A stretch of 62,185 nucleotides of DNA, taken from contig JAEUHI010000063.1 in the NCBI GenBank assembly GCA_016795385.1, positions 1 through 62,185 of the forward strand, given 5' to 3'. The DNA comes from Verrucomicrobiales bacterium (GTDB lineage: Bacteria > Verrucomicrobiota > Verrucomicrobiia > Verrucomicrobiales > DEV007). The position numbers were made by a program, and so were the translations under genes. Shown piece by piece: positions 44,089 to 51,234 of this stretch; the stretch's first letter is position 1; each line of letters begins with the position of its first letter. The notes under the pieces were generated by a model. It was not told where the DNA came from. It ran no database searches and saw only the letters and a program-made list of their open reading frames with translations.

Positions 44089-44418
44089 ATGAGCTACGAC
44101 AATGAATGGTTGGAAGAAACCCTCGCGGCCCGGCGCAAGTCGATCGAGGAAACGGTGCGCTCCGCCACCCTCGAGGAGGTGAAACAGCTCGGGTCCGAGC
44201 GTTTCGCCTCGGCCTCCGATCCCTGGGCGGAGAGCTACCAGACCTTTCTCGCCGAACATCCCCGAGGGAACTACTACCTCGCCCGCACCGTCGAGGGCGC
44301 CGATGTCGTCTACTGCCGCGACGCGGAAAAAGGGATCTGGTTCCTCCCAGGCAAAGGCATGGGCATCCTCCAGCCGAAGGGGCTCCGGCTCATGGCCGAA
44401 ATTGTCGACGCGCTCTGA
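44089..44418 (+). CDS. Hypothetical protein (109 aa)
   Basis: It starts MSYDNEWLEETLAARRKSIE at 44089; the ORF is open upstream but has no better start. The first half is helical and acidic (ETVRSATLEEVKQLGSERFA). The second half is beta-like (GNYYLARTVEGADVVYCRD, then GIWFLPGKGMGILQPKG). No signal or membrane segment; family not recognised. It precedes the outer membrane factor gene by about 100 bp but there is no sign of functional coupling. Confidence 0.65.
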   Translation: MSYDNEWLEETLAARRKSIEETVRSATLEEVKQLGSERFASASDPWAESYQTFLAEHPRGNYYLARTVEGADVVYCRDAEKGIWFLPGKGMGILQPKGLRLMAEIVDAL

Positions 44419-44521
44419 TCCGCCGCGTCGACCGGTGGCCGCGTCACGATCACGCAATCCGTCGCGGGGATTTCCCCTTGGCAAAGCGGGCAGACTCTGC
44501 TCCTTTCAAGTCACACGAAAC

Positions 44522-46060
44522 ATGAAACGTCGCGTCGTCTGCCTTCTGGCTCCGGGCCTTGCCGTGTCCGCGTGGTTCCTCACCTCGTGCCGCACGATCG
44601 TGGGGCCGGACTACGTCGGCCCGAATGCCCGCATGCCCGATGCCTGGTCGCGCTCCGCGGCACAGGATCTCCACGGCGGCTCCTCGCTCACGGGATGGTG
44701 GAAAGGCTTCAACGATCCGGCCCTCAACACCCTCATCGAACGCGCCCGCGAGGCGAATCCGAACCTCAAGGCCGCGCTCGCCGGCATTGCCGAGGCCCGC
44801 GCCCAGCGTGGCATCGCCCGCAGCCAGGGCCTGCCCCAGGCCGAGGCCGACGCCGTCTACACGCGCCAGCGCCGCAGCGAGAATCTCGGGAGCCCTGTCC
44901 CGGACAATCCCTCCAGCCTTTATTCCACCGGCTTCGACGCGGGATGGGAGATCGACCTCTTCGGTGGCATCCGTCGGTCCGTCGAGTCGGCCGAGGCCAA
45001 CGTCCAGGCCCGCGAGGAAGATTACCGCGACGCCCTCGTCACCCTCTTCGCCGAAGTCGCGTTGAATTATGTCGACTACCGCACCCTCGAGGAGCGCATC
45101 GCCGTCGCCAACCGCAACATCGCCGCCCAGCGCGATTCCGTGAAGCTCACCCAGGGCCGGCTCGATGCCGGTCTCGTGCCGAAGATCGACGTCACCCAGG
45201 CGCAGACGAACCTTTCCCTCTCCGAGGCCTCCGTGCCCCTCCTCCGCGCCCAGCTCGATGCGTCGAAAAACCGTCTCGCCACCCTCACCGGCGGTTTCCC
45301 CGCCTCCGTTGATGGCATCCTCGCGCGCAGCCGCGGCATCCCCCTGCCTTCGGCCGGGTATTCCGCCGGACTCCCCGCCGATCTCCTCCGGGCCCGACCC
45401 GACATCCGGCGCGCCGAGCGCGAGCTCGCCGCCCAGACCGCCCGCATCGGCGTGGCCGAGGCCGATCTTTATCCGCGCCTCTCGCTCTTCGGTGATTTCC
45501 ACCTCCAGTCCGTCAGCAGCGGCGACGTCTTCGACAGCGCGAGCCGCTCCTACAGCTTCGGTCCGTCCTTCCGCTGGGCCATCTTCAGCGCCGGCCGCAT
45601 CCGCAATCAGATCGCCGCCGAGGAGAGCCGCGCCCTCCAGGCCCTCGCCGCCTACGAGAGCACCGTGCTCGCCGCCGTCGAGGAAGTCGAGACGAGCATG
45701 TCCGCGATCCGGAACGAGCGCGACCGTCTCTCCGACCTGAGCCAGGCCGTCGCCTCCTCGCGCGAGACCGTCAGCCTCATCAAGGACAACTACGAGAACG
45801 GCCTCGTCAGCTTCCAGAACGTGCTCGACGCCGAGCGCACCAAGTTCGACGCCGAGGATACCGAGACCTTCAGCCGCGGCCAGGTCTCGCGTTTCTACAT
45901 CAGCCTCTACAAGGCGCTCGGTGGTGGTACCGAGTGCGAATACATCCCGCCGACCGGTGGCGAGGTGCGTCCCTATTTCCCCCGCAAACCGATGCGTGAG
46001 AAGAAAGAAGTCACCGCAGTTGAGCAGCCCGAGGCAGCGGTGGCGAAGAAAGAGGGCTGA
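44522..46060 (+). CDS. RND efflux outer membrane factor (NodT/OprM-type lipoprotein)
   Basis: 512 aa. The signal peptide ends in lipobox LTSC (Cys near 22). The typical start follows: VGPDYVGPNARMPDAW, then WWKGFNDPALNTLIERA. Two OEP repeats give the TolC fold (YRDALVTLFAEVALNYVDYR, LDAGLVPKIDVTQAQTNLS; second half LGVAEADLYPRLSL-like IGVAEADLYPRLSLFGDF and YENGLVSFQNVLDAERTKF). It forms the outer-membrane channel of a tripartite pump. The likely partners are the adaptor at 49662 and pump at 51235, 3.6-5 kb away, which is unusual for such an operon. Confidence 0.93.
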   Translation: MKRRVVCLLAPGLAVSAWFLTSCRTIVGPDYVGPNARMPDAWSRSAAQDLHGGSSLTGWWKGFNDPALNTLIERAREANPNLKAALAGIAEARAQRGIARSQGLPQAEADAVYTRQRRSENLGSPVPDNPSSLYSTGFDAGWEIDLFGGIRRSVESAEANVQAREEDYRDALVTLFAEVALNYVDYRTLEERIAVANRNIAAQRDSVKLTQGRLDAGLVPKIDVTQAQTNLSLSEASVPLLRAQLDASKNRLATLTGGFPASVDGILARSRGIPLPSAGYSAGLPADLLRARPDIRRAERELAAQTARIGVAEADLYPRLSLFGDFHLQSVSSGDVFDSASRSYSFGPSFRWAIFSAGRIRNQIAAEESRALQALAAYESTVLAAVEEVETSMSAIRNERDRLSDLSQAVASSRETVSLIKDNYENGLVSFQNVLDAERTKFDAEDTETFSRGQVSRFYISLYKALGGGTECEYIPPTGGEVRPYFPRKPMREKKEVTAVEQPEAAVAKKEG

Positions 46061-46067
46061 GGTGTCC

Positions 46068-46262
46068 ATGCGAACGTTCGTCCATTACCTCCTCCTCCTC
46101 TCCCTCGCGCCGATCTTCGTCTCCTGCTTCAGCGAGGAAGAGATCAAACAACGCGCCCGCAAGAGCAAGGCCTCCTACTACGAGAAGCAGGACAAGCGCC
46201 GGATGAAAGCCTACGAGCGCGACGACCGCTACGACGCGTGGGTGGATAGTGTCTTTAATTGA
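46068..46262 (+). CDS. Small basic/acidic lipoprotein (64 aa)
   Basis: MRTFVHYLLLLSLAPIFVSC is a lipoprotein signal with Cys 20. The mature part is a charged helix (EEEIKQRARKSKASYYEKQD, ending DAWVDSVFN). It begins 7 bp after the outer membrane factor stop and is likely co-transcribed. Its 3' end occurs twice more downstream as decayed partial copies. Function unknown; it might be an accessory lipoprotein of the efflux system. Confidence 0.65.
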   Translation: MRTFVHYLLLLSLAPIFVSCFSEEEIKQRARKSKASYYEKQDKRRMKAYERDDRYDAWVDSVFN

Positions 46263-46298
46263 GACGCCTCTTGGGTCATGGCCCCGGTGGGGCCTGAG

Positions 46299-46390
46299 AA
46301 AGGAGCAAACAACGCGCTCGCAAGAGCTAGGCGTCCGAGCGCGACGATCGCAACGACACGTGGGTCGATAGCGTTTTCAATGGAGACGCC
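46299..46390 (+). pseudogene. Decayed partial copy of the 64-aa lipoprotein gene (copy 1)
   Basis: GAGCAAACAACGCGCTCGCA corresponds to the EIKQRARK part of the gene. A deletion of about 45 bp follows, then GAGCGCGACGATCGCAACGA corresponds to ERDDRYDA, with GTTTTCAATGGAGACGCC matching the gene's end and 3' flank. There is no start and the frame is broken. Confidence 0.7.
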
Positions 46391-46670
46391 TCTCTGGTCA
46401 TGGCCCCGGAGGGGCCTGAGAAAATAGCCGGTGGTGGAGCGAGGCACGAGCGCAACCACCGGATCTTGCGCCCGTATCGAATCCGCCCCGGCGGGGCGGG
46501 AGAAGCGCCCGTTTCACCCCTGGTCGATGGTGCCACATGCCGATGGCCGCGTTTCTTGCGCCCCTTCGGGGCGCTTCCATGGGATTGCCAGGGTTCCGGG
46601 GGTTCCCCTCGCTACGCTCCGGTCACCCCCGGCTACTTTCTTTCGTCCCTCCGGGACGCATGGATCGATT
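46384..46670. repeat. REP-like palindrome block, family 4, copy A
   Basis: A chain of hairpins: GCCCCGGAGGGGC; AATAGC then stem CCGGTGGT/ACCACCGG around GAGCGAGGCACGAGCG (46422-46462); CCGCCCCGGCGGGGCGG; GCGCCCCTTCGGGGCGC; and, inverted, AAAGTAGC followed by stem CGGGGGTGACC/GGGGAACCCCCG (46596-46640); then GTCCCTCCGGGAC. The same chain recurs 560 bp downstream. The ORFs through it are repeat-derived and not believed. Confidence 0.8.
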
Positions 46671-46711
46671 GATGCATTCTTCGATCGGCTATCGGGAAAT
46701 CCGAAAGGGAG

Positions 46712-46825
46712 GCCCACGGAAACCACGGAATCTCACTGAAGGAGAGGAAGCTGCGGAAACCGGTGGAGTCGGGCCAATGCCACGGTCGAATCCTTTTCCG
46801 TGAAGTTCCGTGAATTCCGTGGGCA
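46712..46825. repeat. Inverted repeat CCACGGAA type
   Basis: GCCCACGGAA (46712-46721) and TTCCGTGGGC (46816-46825) are perfect 10-bp inverses. Each is followed internally by a second copy of CCACGGAA or TTCCGTGA. It lies between the two family 4 blocks; no gene. Confidence 0.65.
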
Positions 46826-46855
46826 ACTTTTTCCGCGGCCCCGGAGGGGCCTGAG

Positions 46856-46945
46856 AAAGGAGCAAACAACGCGCCTGCAAGAGCTAGACATCCGAGCGCG
46901 ATGACCGCAACGACGCTTGGGTCGAAAGCGTTTTCAATGGAGACG
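46856..46945 (+). pseudogene. Decayed partial copy of the 64-aa lipoprotein gene (copy 2)
   Basis: Same deletion structure as copy 1 (GAGCAAACAACGCGCCTGCA, then GAGCGCGATGACCGCAACGA, ending TTTTCAATGGAGACGCC). It is also preceded and followed by the GCCCCGGAGGGGCCTGAGA hairpin. The shared deletion shows copies 1 and 2 arose from each other, not independently from the gene. Confidence 0.7.
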
Positions 46946-47220
46946 CCTCTCTGGTCATGGCCCCGGAGGGGCCTGAGATGGTAGCCGGTGGTGGAGCGAG
47001 GCACGAGCGCAACCACCGGACCTTACGCCCTTGTCGAATCCGCCCCGGCGGGGCGGGAGAAGCGCCCGTTTCACCCCTGGTCGACGGTGCCACATGGCGA
47101 TGGCCGCGCTTCTTGCGCCCCTCCGGGGCGCTTCCAGGGGTTTGCCAGGGTTCCGGGGGTTCCCCTCGCTTCGCTCCGGTCACCCCCGGCTACTTTCTGA
47201 TGTCCCTCCGGGACGTCTTG
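46942..47220. repeat. REP-like palindrome block, family 4, copy B
   Basis: Near-identical to copy A in order and content. Here the foot before the CCGGTGGT hairpin is GTAGC (46981-46985), where copy A has ATAGC. The inverted AAAGTAGC hairpin lies at 47153-47196. Ends just before the porin gene. Confidence 0.8.
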
Positions 47221-47324
47221 GCGCAAGAAAAAGGGCCGATAAGCCTCGTCGATTCCACCTGCACGCTTCGCTTCCGCGGTGTAGAAATGAGTCGGGTCCG
47301 GCGTCCTTCTCCGGACCGCGACCC

Positions 47325-48665
47325 ATGATTCGCCGCCGCTCCGCCCCGCTCTCCGCCTTTGCGATGCTGGTCCTCGCGGGTGTCTTCGTTCCCGCGGCCC
47401 GGAGCCAATCCCCTGCACCCGACCCGGTCGCGTCCTCGATTGAACAGGGTCAGACCCACCTCGACGAAAGTTTCGGCCTGCGTGGGCGGCATCGTCATCT
47501 CGACGTCCATGTCGATCCGGATTCGCAGACCCATTTCAAATTCGACTTCCGCACCTTCTACTTCGATCGCGAGAAATACGACGACAGCGTCAGCAAGGCC
47601 TTCGCCGCCGGCGGATGGGTCGGGGCGAAGACGCCCTTTTTCCTCGATCGCTTTTCCTTCGGCGTCACCGGCTACACCTCGCAAAAGATCCACGGCGATT
47701 CCGACGAAGATGGCACCGTGTTGCTCGAGCCGGTCCAGGCGGGATACTCCGTGCTCGGTGAAGCCTTCGTCGACGTGCGCCTCGTCGAGGGACTGCACCT
47801 CTTCGCGGGACGCAAGGAATTCGACACGCCCTTCCTCAACCCCCACGACAACCGGCTCACCCCAAACACCTTCGAAGCCGTCGTGATCCAGGGGCAGACC
47901 GACCTCGGTCCCGATGGCGCGACCTTGAAATACGGGGCCGGGTATTTCGACCGCATCAAGAACCGCAACGCAGATCAGTTCATCTCCATGGCGATCGATG
48001 CCGGCGCGACGGTCGAGCGTGGTGTCGTCACGGGTGGGGCGCTCTATCAAAAAGACGATTTCTCTTTGGGCGCGATCGATTACCACAGCGCCGACATCCT
48101 CAACATCTTCTACGCCCAGTCGAAATGGGAGCTGCCCGTGATCCTGCCGATCGCCGACCACGCGGCTCCGAGTCTCGCGGTGCAGTTCATCGACCAGCGC
48201 AGCACCGGCGACGAACTCCTCACCGGTGGAGCCTTTGCCGTGCAGCAGATCGGGGTGAAGGGCGACCTACCCGTGGGTGACGCGCTCTTCACCGCCGGTT
48301 ATACCCTTGCGAGCGGAGGGGCGGATCTGCGTTCGCCCTGGAGCGGGTATCCCGGTTACACGAGCACGCAGGTCGAGGATTTCAACCGGGCAGGGGAGGG
48401 GGCCTTGTTGTTGCGGGCCGGCTACGAGATTCCCTGGATCGAAGGGCTCAGCACCTACGCCTTGTTCGTGAACGGCAGCGATCCCGACGATCCCACCGAG
48501 TATCGCAAGGACGAGCTCGATCTGAACCTGCAATGGGAGCCGGTCGGAGAATGGCTCAGCGGCTTGTCCGTGCGACTTCGCTACGCCCTCGTCGAAGAAC
48601 ACGGCCCCGTCACCCGCGGCCTCCGCGATTTCCGCGTCATCTGCAACTATGGGTTGGAGTATTGA
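47325..48665 (+). CDS. OprD-like outer membrane porin
   Basis: About 446 aa from 47325 (MIRRRSAPLSAFAMLVLAGV, signal peptide to about AARSQS). The mature part is made of amphipathic strands with aromatic girdle residues: THFKFDFRTFYFDREKYDDS, GLHLFAGRKEFDTPFLNPHD, SLGAIDYHSADILNIFYAQ and a final RLRYALVEEHG with a terminal strand ending in Tyr. This matches OprD-family substrate-specific porins. It lies between the outer membrane factor and adaptor genes of the RND system, in the same direction. Confidence 0.78.
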   Translation: MIRRRSAPLSAFAMLVLAGVFVPAARSQSPAPDPVASSIEQGQTHLDESFGLRGRHRHLDVHVDPDSQTHFKFDFRTFYFDREKYDDSVSKAFAAGGWVGAKTPFFLDRFSFGVTGYTSQKIHGDSDEDGTVLLEPVQAGYSVLGEAFVDVRLVEGLHLFAGRKEFDTPFLNPHDNRLTPNTFEAVVIQGQTDLGPDGATLKYGAGYFDRIKNRNADQFISMAIDAGATVERGVVTGGALYQKDDFSLGAIDYHSADILNIFYAQSKWELPVILPIADHAAPSLAVQFIDQRSTGDELLTGGAFAVQQIGVKGDLPVGDALFTAGYTLASGGADLRSPWSGYPGYTSTQVEDFNRAGEGALLLRAGYEIPWIEGLSTYALFVNGSDPDDPTEYRKDELDLNLQWEPVGEWLSGLSVRLRYALVEEHGPVTRGLRDFRVICNYGLEY

Positions 48666-48668
48666 AGG

Positions 48669-48725
48669 TGGTTTCGACTCCTGTCCTTCGAAGTGCCACG
48701 GAGAACGGATCAGTCGAAGCCGGAC
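48669..48725. repeat. Interrupted family 2 palindrome
   Basis: GGTTTCGACT and CAGTCGAAGCCGGACGATCAG are the two halves of the family 2 hairpin, but about 31 bp (CCTGTCCTTCGAAGTGCCAC onward) lies at the centre of the palindrome. Followed directly by a family 3 element, the same order as at 40.6-41.1 kb. Confidence 0.6.
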
Positions 48726-48730
48726 GATCA

Positions 48731-48981
48731 GCGATGCCGGAGGCATCGGAGCCATTAGCCGGCGGTTGAGCGAGGCACGAGCGACACCGCCGGATTCCTC
48801 GTCGTCGGACCCGGCATCCCGGAGGGATGCCAGCGAGGGGCAGAGGCTCCATGACGTCCCGTGAACTTCGGATCCGGCTGGCATCCCTCGCGGGATGCGC
48901 GATCCCACCCCTGATGACCGGTGGTGTCGCTGCGCTCAACCGCCGGCTAATGGCTGTGATGCCTCCGGCATCCCGATGCTC
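48731..48981. repeat. Large imperfect inverted repeat, family 3, copy B
   Basis: Highly similar to the element at 40811-41061: GATGCCGGAGGCATC, CATTAGC, hairpin CCGGCGGT with loop GAGCGAGGCACGAGCG (48759-48792), and the mirrored right half ending GATGCCTCCGGCATC. The unique central part between the halves differs, so the two arms are better conserved than the middle. Confidence 0.75.
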
Positions 48982-49042
48982 CTCGGGCTCGGTGCCTATT
49001 GGGCGGCATAAAGATTGGGGGGATCCGCTCCACCGCCCTCCT

Positions 49043-49346
49043 CCACTCGCTCACACTCGTGGCTACAACGCCGCGTCGGCCAAGCCCAGGCACCGGAAGC
49101 GCTCTCAGCACGCCGACCTTTTACCTTTTACTTTTTACCTTTTACTTCCCCTCTGGCACTGACCGCGTCCTTCTCGCGCCCTCGCCCTCCTCCACTCGCT
49201 CTCACTCGTGGCTACACTAGCCCACCGCCCCAAGAATCGGACGCGCTCTCAGCACGCGGACCGTTCACCGGTGTGCCCGTAGCAAACCTTTTACTTCCCC
49301 TTTGGCACTGACCGCGTCCTCCTCCACTCGCTCACGCTCGTGGCTA
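49043..49346. repeat. Degenerate tandem array containing GTAGCCACGAG-type palindromes
   Basis: Three copies of a 24-bp motif, CCACTCGCTC then (A/T/G)C(A/G)CTCGTGGCTAC-like sequence (49043-49066, 49192-49215, 49324-49347), alternate with runs of CCTTTTA heptamers and TTCCCCTCTGGCACTGACCG. On the minus strand the motif begins GTAGC and can pair CCAC with GTGG. A fourth copy ends the following minisatellite (49508-49532). The gap from 48982 to 49661 has no gene. Confidence 0.7.
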
Positions 49347-49508
49347 CACCCCTCCACCCCTCCACCCCTCCACCCCTCCACCCCTCCACCCCTCCACCCC
49401 TCCACCCCTCCACCACTCCACCACTCCACCACTCCACCACTCCACCACTCCACCACTCCACCACTCCACCACTCCAACACTCCAACACTCCAACACTCCA
49501 ACACTCCA
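49347..49508. repeat. Nine-bp minisatellite with three homogeneous blocks
   Basis: About 18 copies of a 9-bp unit in three successive blocks: CCACCCCTC, then CCACCACTC, then CCAACACTC, each differing from the last by one or two bases. It is bounded on both sides by GTAGCCACGAG-type palindromes. ORFs reading through it are low-complexity artefacts. Confidence 0.9.
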
Positions 49509-49661
49509 ACACTCGCTCACGCTCGTGGCTACGTTTACTTCTCCTCTGGCACTGACCGCGCCCTTCTTCGCGCCTGCGCCCGTCCCCGCGCCTGCGCCAC
49601 CCACATTCCCTGCGGAATTTGCTTTCCATCCGGCCGGTTTCGGGTTCCATAGGCGTTAGCC

Positions 49662-50855
49662 ATGTCCCGCTGTTTCCCTCCTCTGCTGCTCGCCGGAATC
49701 GTGACCCTCCTCCTCCCGGCCTGCGGCGAGAAAAACACCTTCGTCCCGCCGCCGCCCCTCGAGGTTGAGGTCGTTACCCCACAGGTCGGACCGGTCACGG
49801 TCTATCTCGAAATGCCCGGCCGCACCGTCTCCTTCGCCCGCGCCGAGGTCCGCGCCCGGGTGAAGGGTTTCCTCAAGGAAACGAAGTTCCGTCCCGGGGC
49901 CGCGGTGAAGGCCGGCGAGGCACTCTTTTCGATCGAGCCCGAGCAATTCCTCGCCGCCGTCGAGACCGCCAAAGGGCAGGAGTCCAAGGCCCGCGCCGAC
50001 CTCGAGATCGCGACGACGAACTACGAGAAACGCAAGCAGGCCTCCGCCTCCGGCGCCGTCTCGCAGATCGACGTCGCCGCCGCCGATGCCGAGCGCAAGG
50101 CCGCCGCCGCCGCCGTGAAGATCGCCGAGGCCGCCGTCCGCGACGCCGAGCGCGATCTCAGCTACACCGCCATCACCGCGCCGATGGACGGCCGCGTCTC
50201 CAAGGCCGAGGTCGATGTCGGCAACCTCGTCGGCGCCGACGGCGCGACCCTGCTCACCACCATCGTGCAGGATCACCCCATCTACGTCGAGTTCGAGGTG
50301 AACGAGCGCGACATCCTCAAGGAACTGCCCAAGCGCCGCCTCATGGACGAAAAGGGCGCGCCGACCAACGACAAAATCCCCGTCCGCCTCACCCTCTCGG
50401 ATGGCACGGTCTACCCGGTCGACGGCCACCTCGACTTCCTCGACAACGCCGTCGATCCCGACACCGGCACGATCCGTGCCCGCGCCGTCTTTGAAAATCC
50501 CGATGGAGCCCTCGCCTCCGGTCTCTTTGTCCGGGTCGGCATTCCCATCCCGCGCTACGCCGCCGCCGATGCCACCGCCATCCGCGTCCCTGCCGAAGTC
50601 GTCCAGCGCGATCTCGGCGGCAGCTTCGTCCTCGTCGCCGGCGAGGGTGGTGTCGTCCAGCGCCGTCCCGTCGAGCCCAGCGGTTACCGCCTCGGCAACG
50701 ACCAAGTCCTCGCCTCCGGCCTCACCGCCGCCGATCAGCTCATCGTCACCCACCTCCAAAAAGTCCGCGCCGGAGCCATCGTCGTCCCCAAACCCAAAGG
50801 CGCCGCCCCCGCCGCGCCAGCTCCCGCGCCGACCGAAGCAAAACCGGCCCAGTGA
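49662..50855 (+). CDS. RND efflux periplasmic adaptor (membrane fusion protein)
   Basis: 397 aa. The signal peptide with lipobox-like LLPAC (Cys 21) suggests inner-membrane lipidation. The barrel-sandwich halves are VEVVTPQVGPVTVYLEMPGR and DLSYTAITAPMDGRVSKAEV; the alpha-hairpin lies between (ARADLEIATTNYEKRKQASA). The beta-barrel and membrane-proximal parts follow (DGHLDFLDNAVDPDTGTIRA, ASGLFVRVGIP, VVQRDLGGSFVLV). The tail is Ala/Pro-rich. It links the pump at 51235 to the outer membrane factor. HAE1-type (AcrA/MexA-like). Confidence 0.95.
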   Translation: MSRCFPPLLLAGIVTLLLPACGEKNTFVPPPPLEVEVVTPQVGPVTVYLEMPGRTVSFARAEVRARVKGFLKETKFRPGAAVKAGEALFSIEPEQFLAAVETAKGQESKARADLEIATTNYEKRKQASASGAVSQIDVAAADAERKAAAAAVKIAEAAVRDAERDLSYTAITAPMDGRVSKAEVDVGNLVGADGATLLTTIVQDHPIYVEFEVNERDILKELPKRRLMDEKGAPTNDKIPVRLTLSDGTVYPVDGHLDFLDNAVDPDTGTIRARAVFENPDGALASGLFVRVGIPIPRYAAADATAIRVPAEVVQRDLGGSFVLVAGEGGVVQRRPVEPSGYRLGNDQVLASGLTAADQLIVTHLQKVRAGAIVVPKPKGAAPAAPAPAPTEAKPAQ

Positions 50856-50983
50856 TGACCTCCAGCGTCCAGACGAGCCCAAGGACCTCTGGTCACCCTC
50901 CGGGTGGCTATCTCCGCTTCGCTCTGATTCCTGTCGCCCGGCTAGCCCGGCCTGTTGGGCGGCAGGAACGTCGCCCCTCCGTA

Positions 50984-51186
<203 letters not shown>

Positions 51187-51234
51187 CCCCTCCGGCACTG
51201 ACCGCGCCCTTCCCCCGCTCCGCCCCGCCCTCCC

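Noticed and set aside
46400..47328. Several ORFs with recurring peptides through the 46-47 kb gap
   Set aside because: They translate the duplicated family 4 palindromes; both strands and several frames are open equally, with no start-site logic.
49265..49652. Low-complexity ORFs (Trp/Ser/Gly or Ser/Thr/Pro repeats)
   Set aside because: Translations of the 9-bp minisatellite in different frames.
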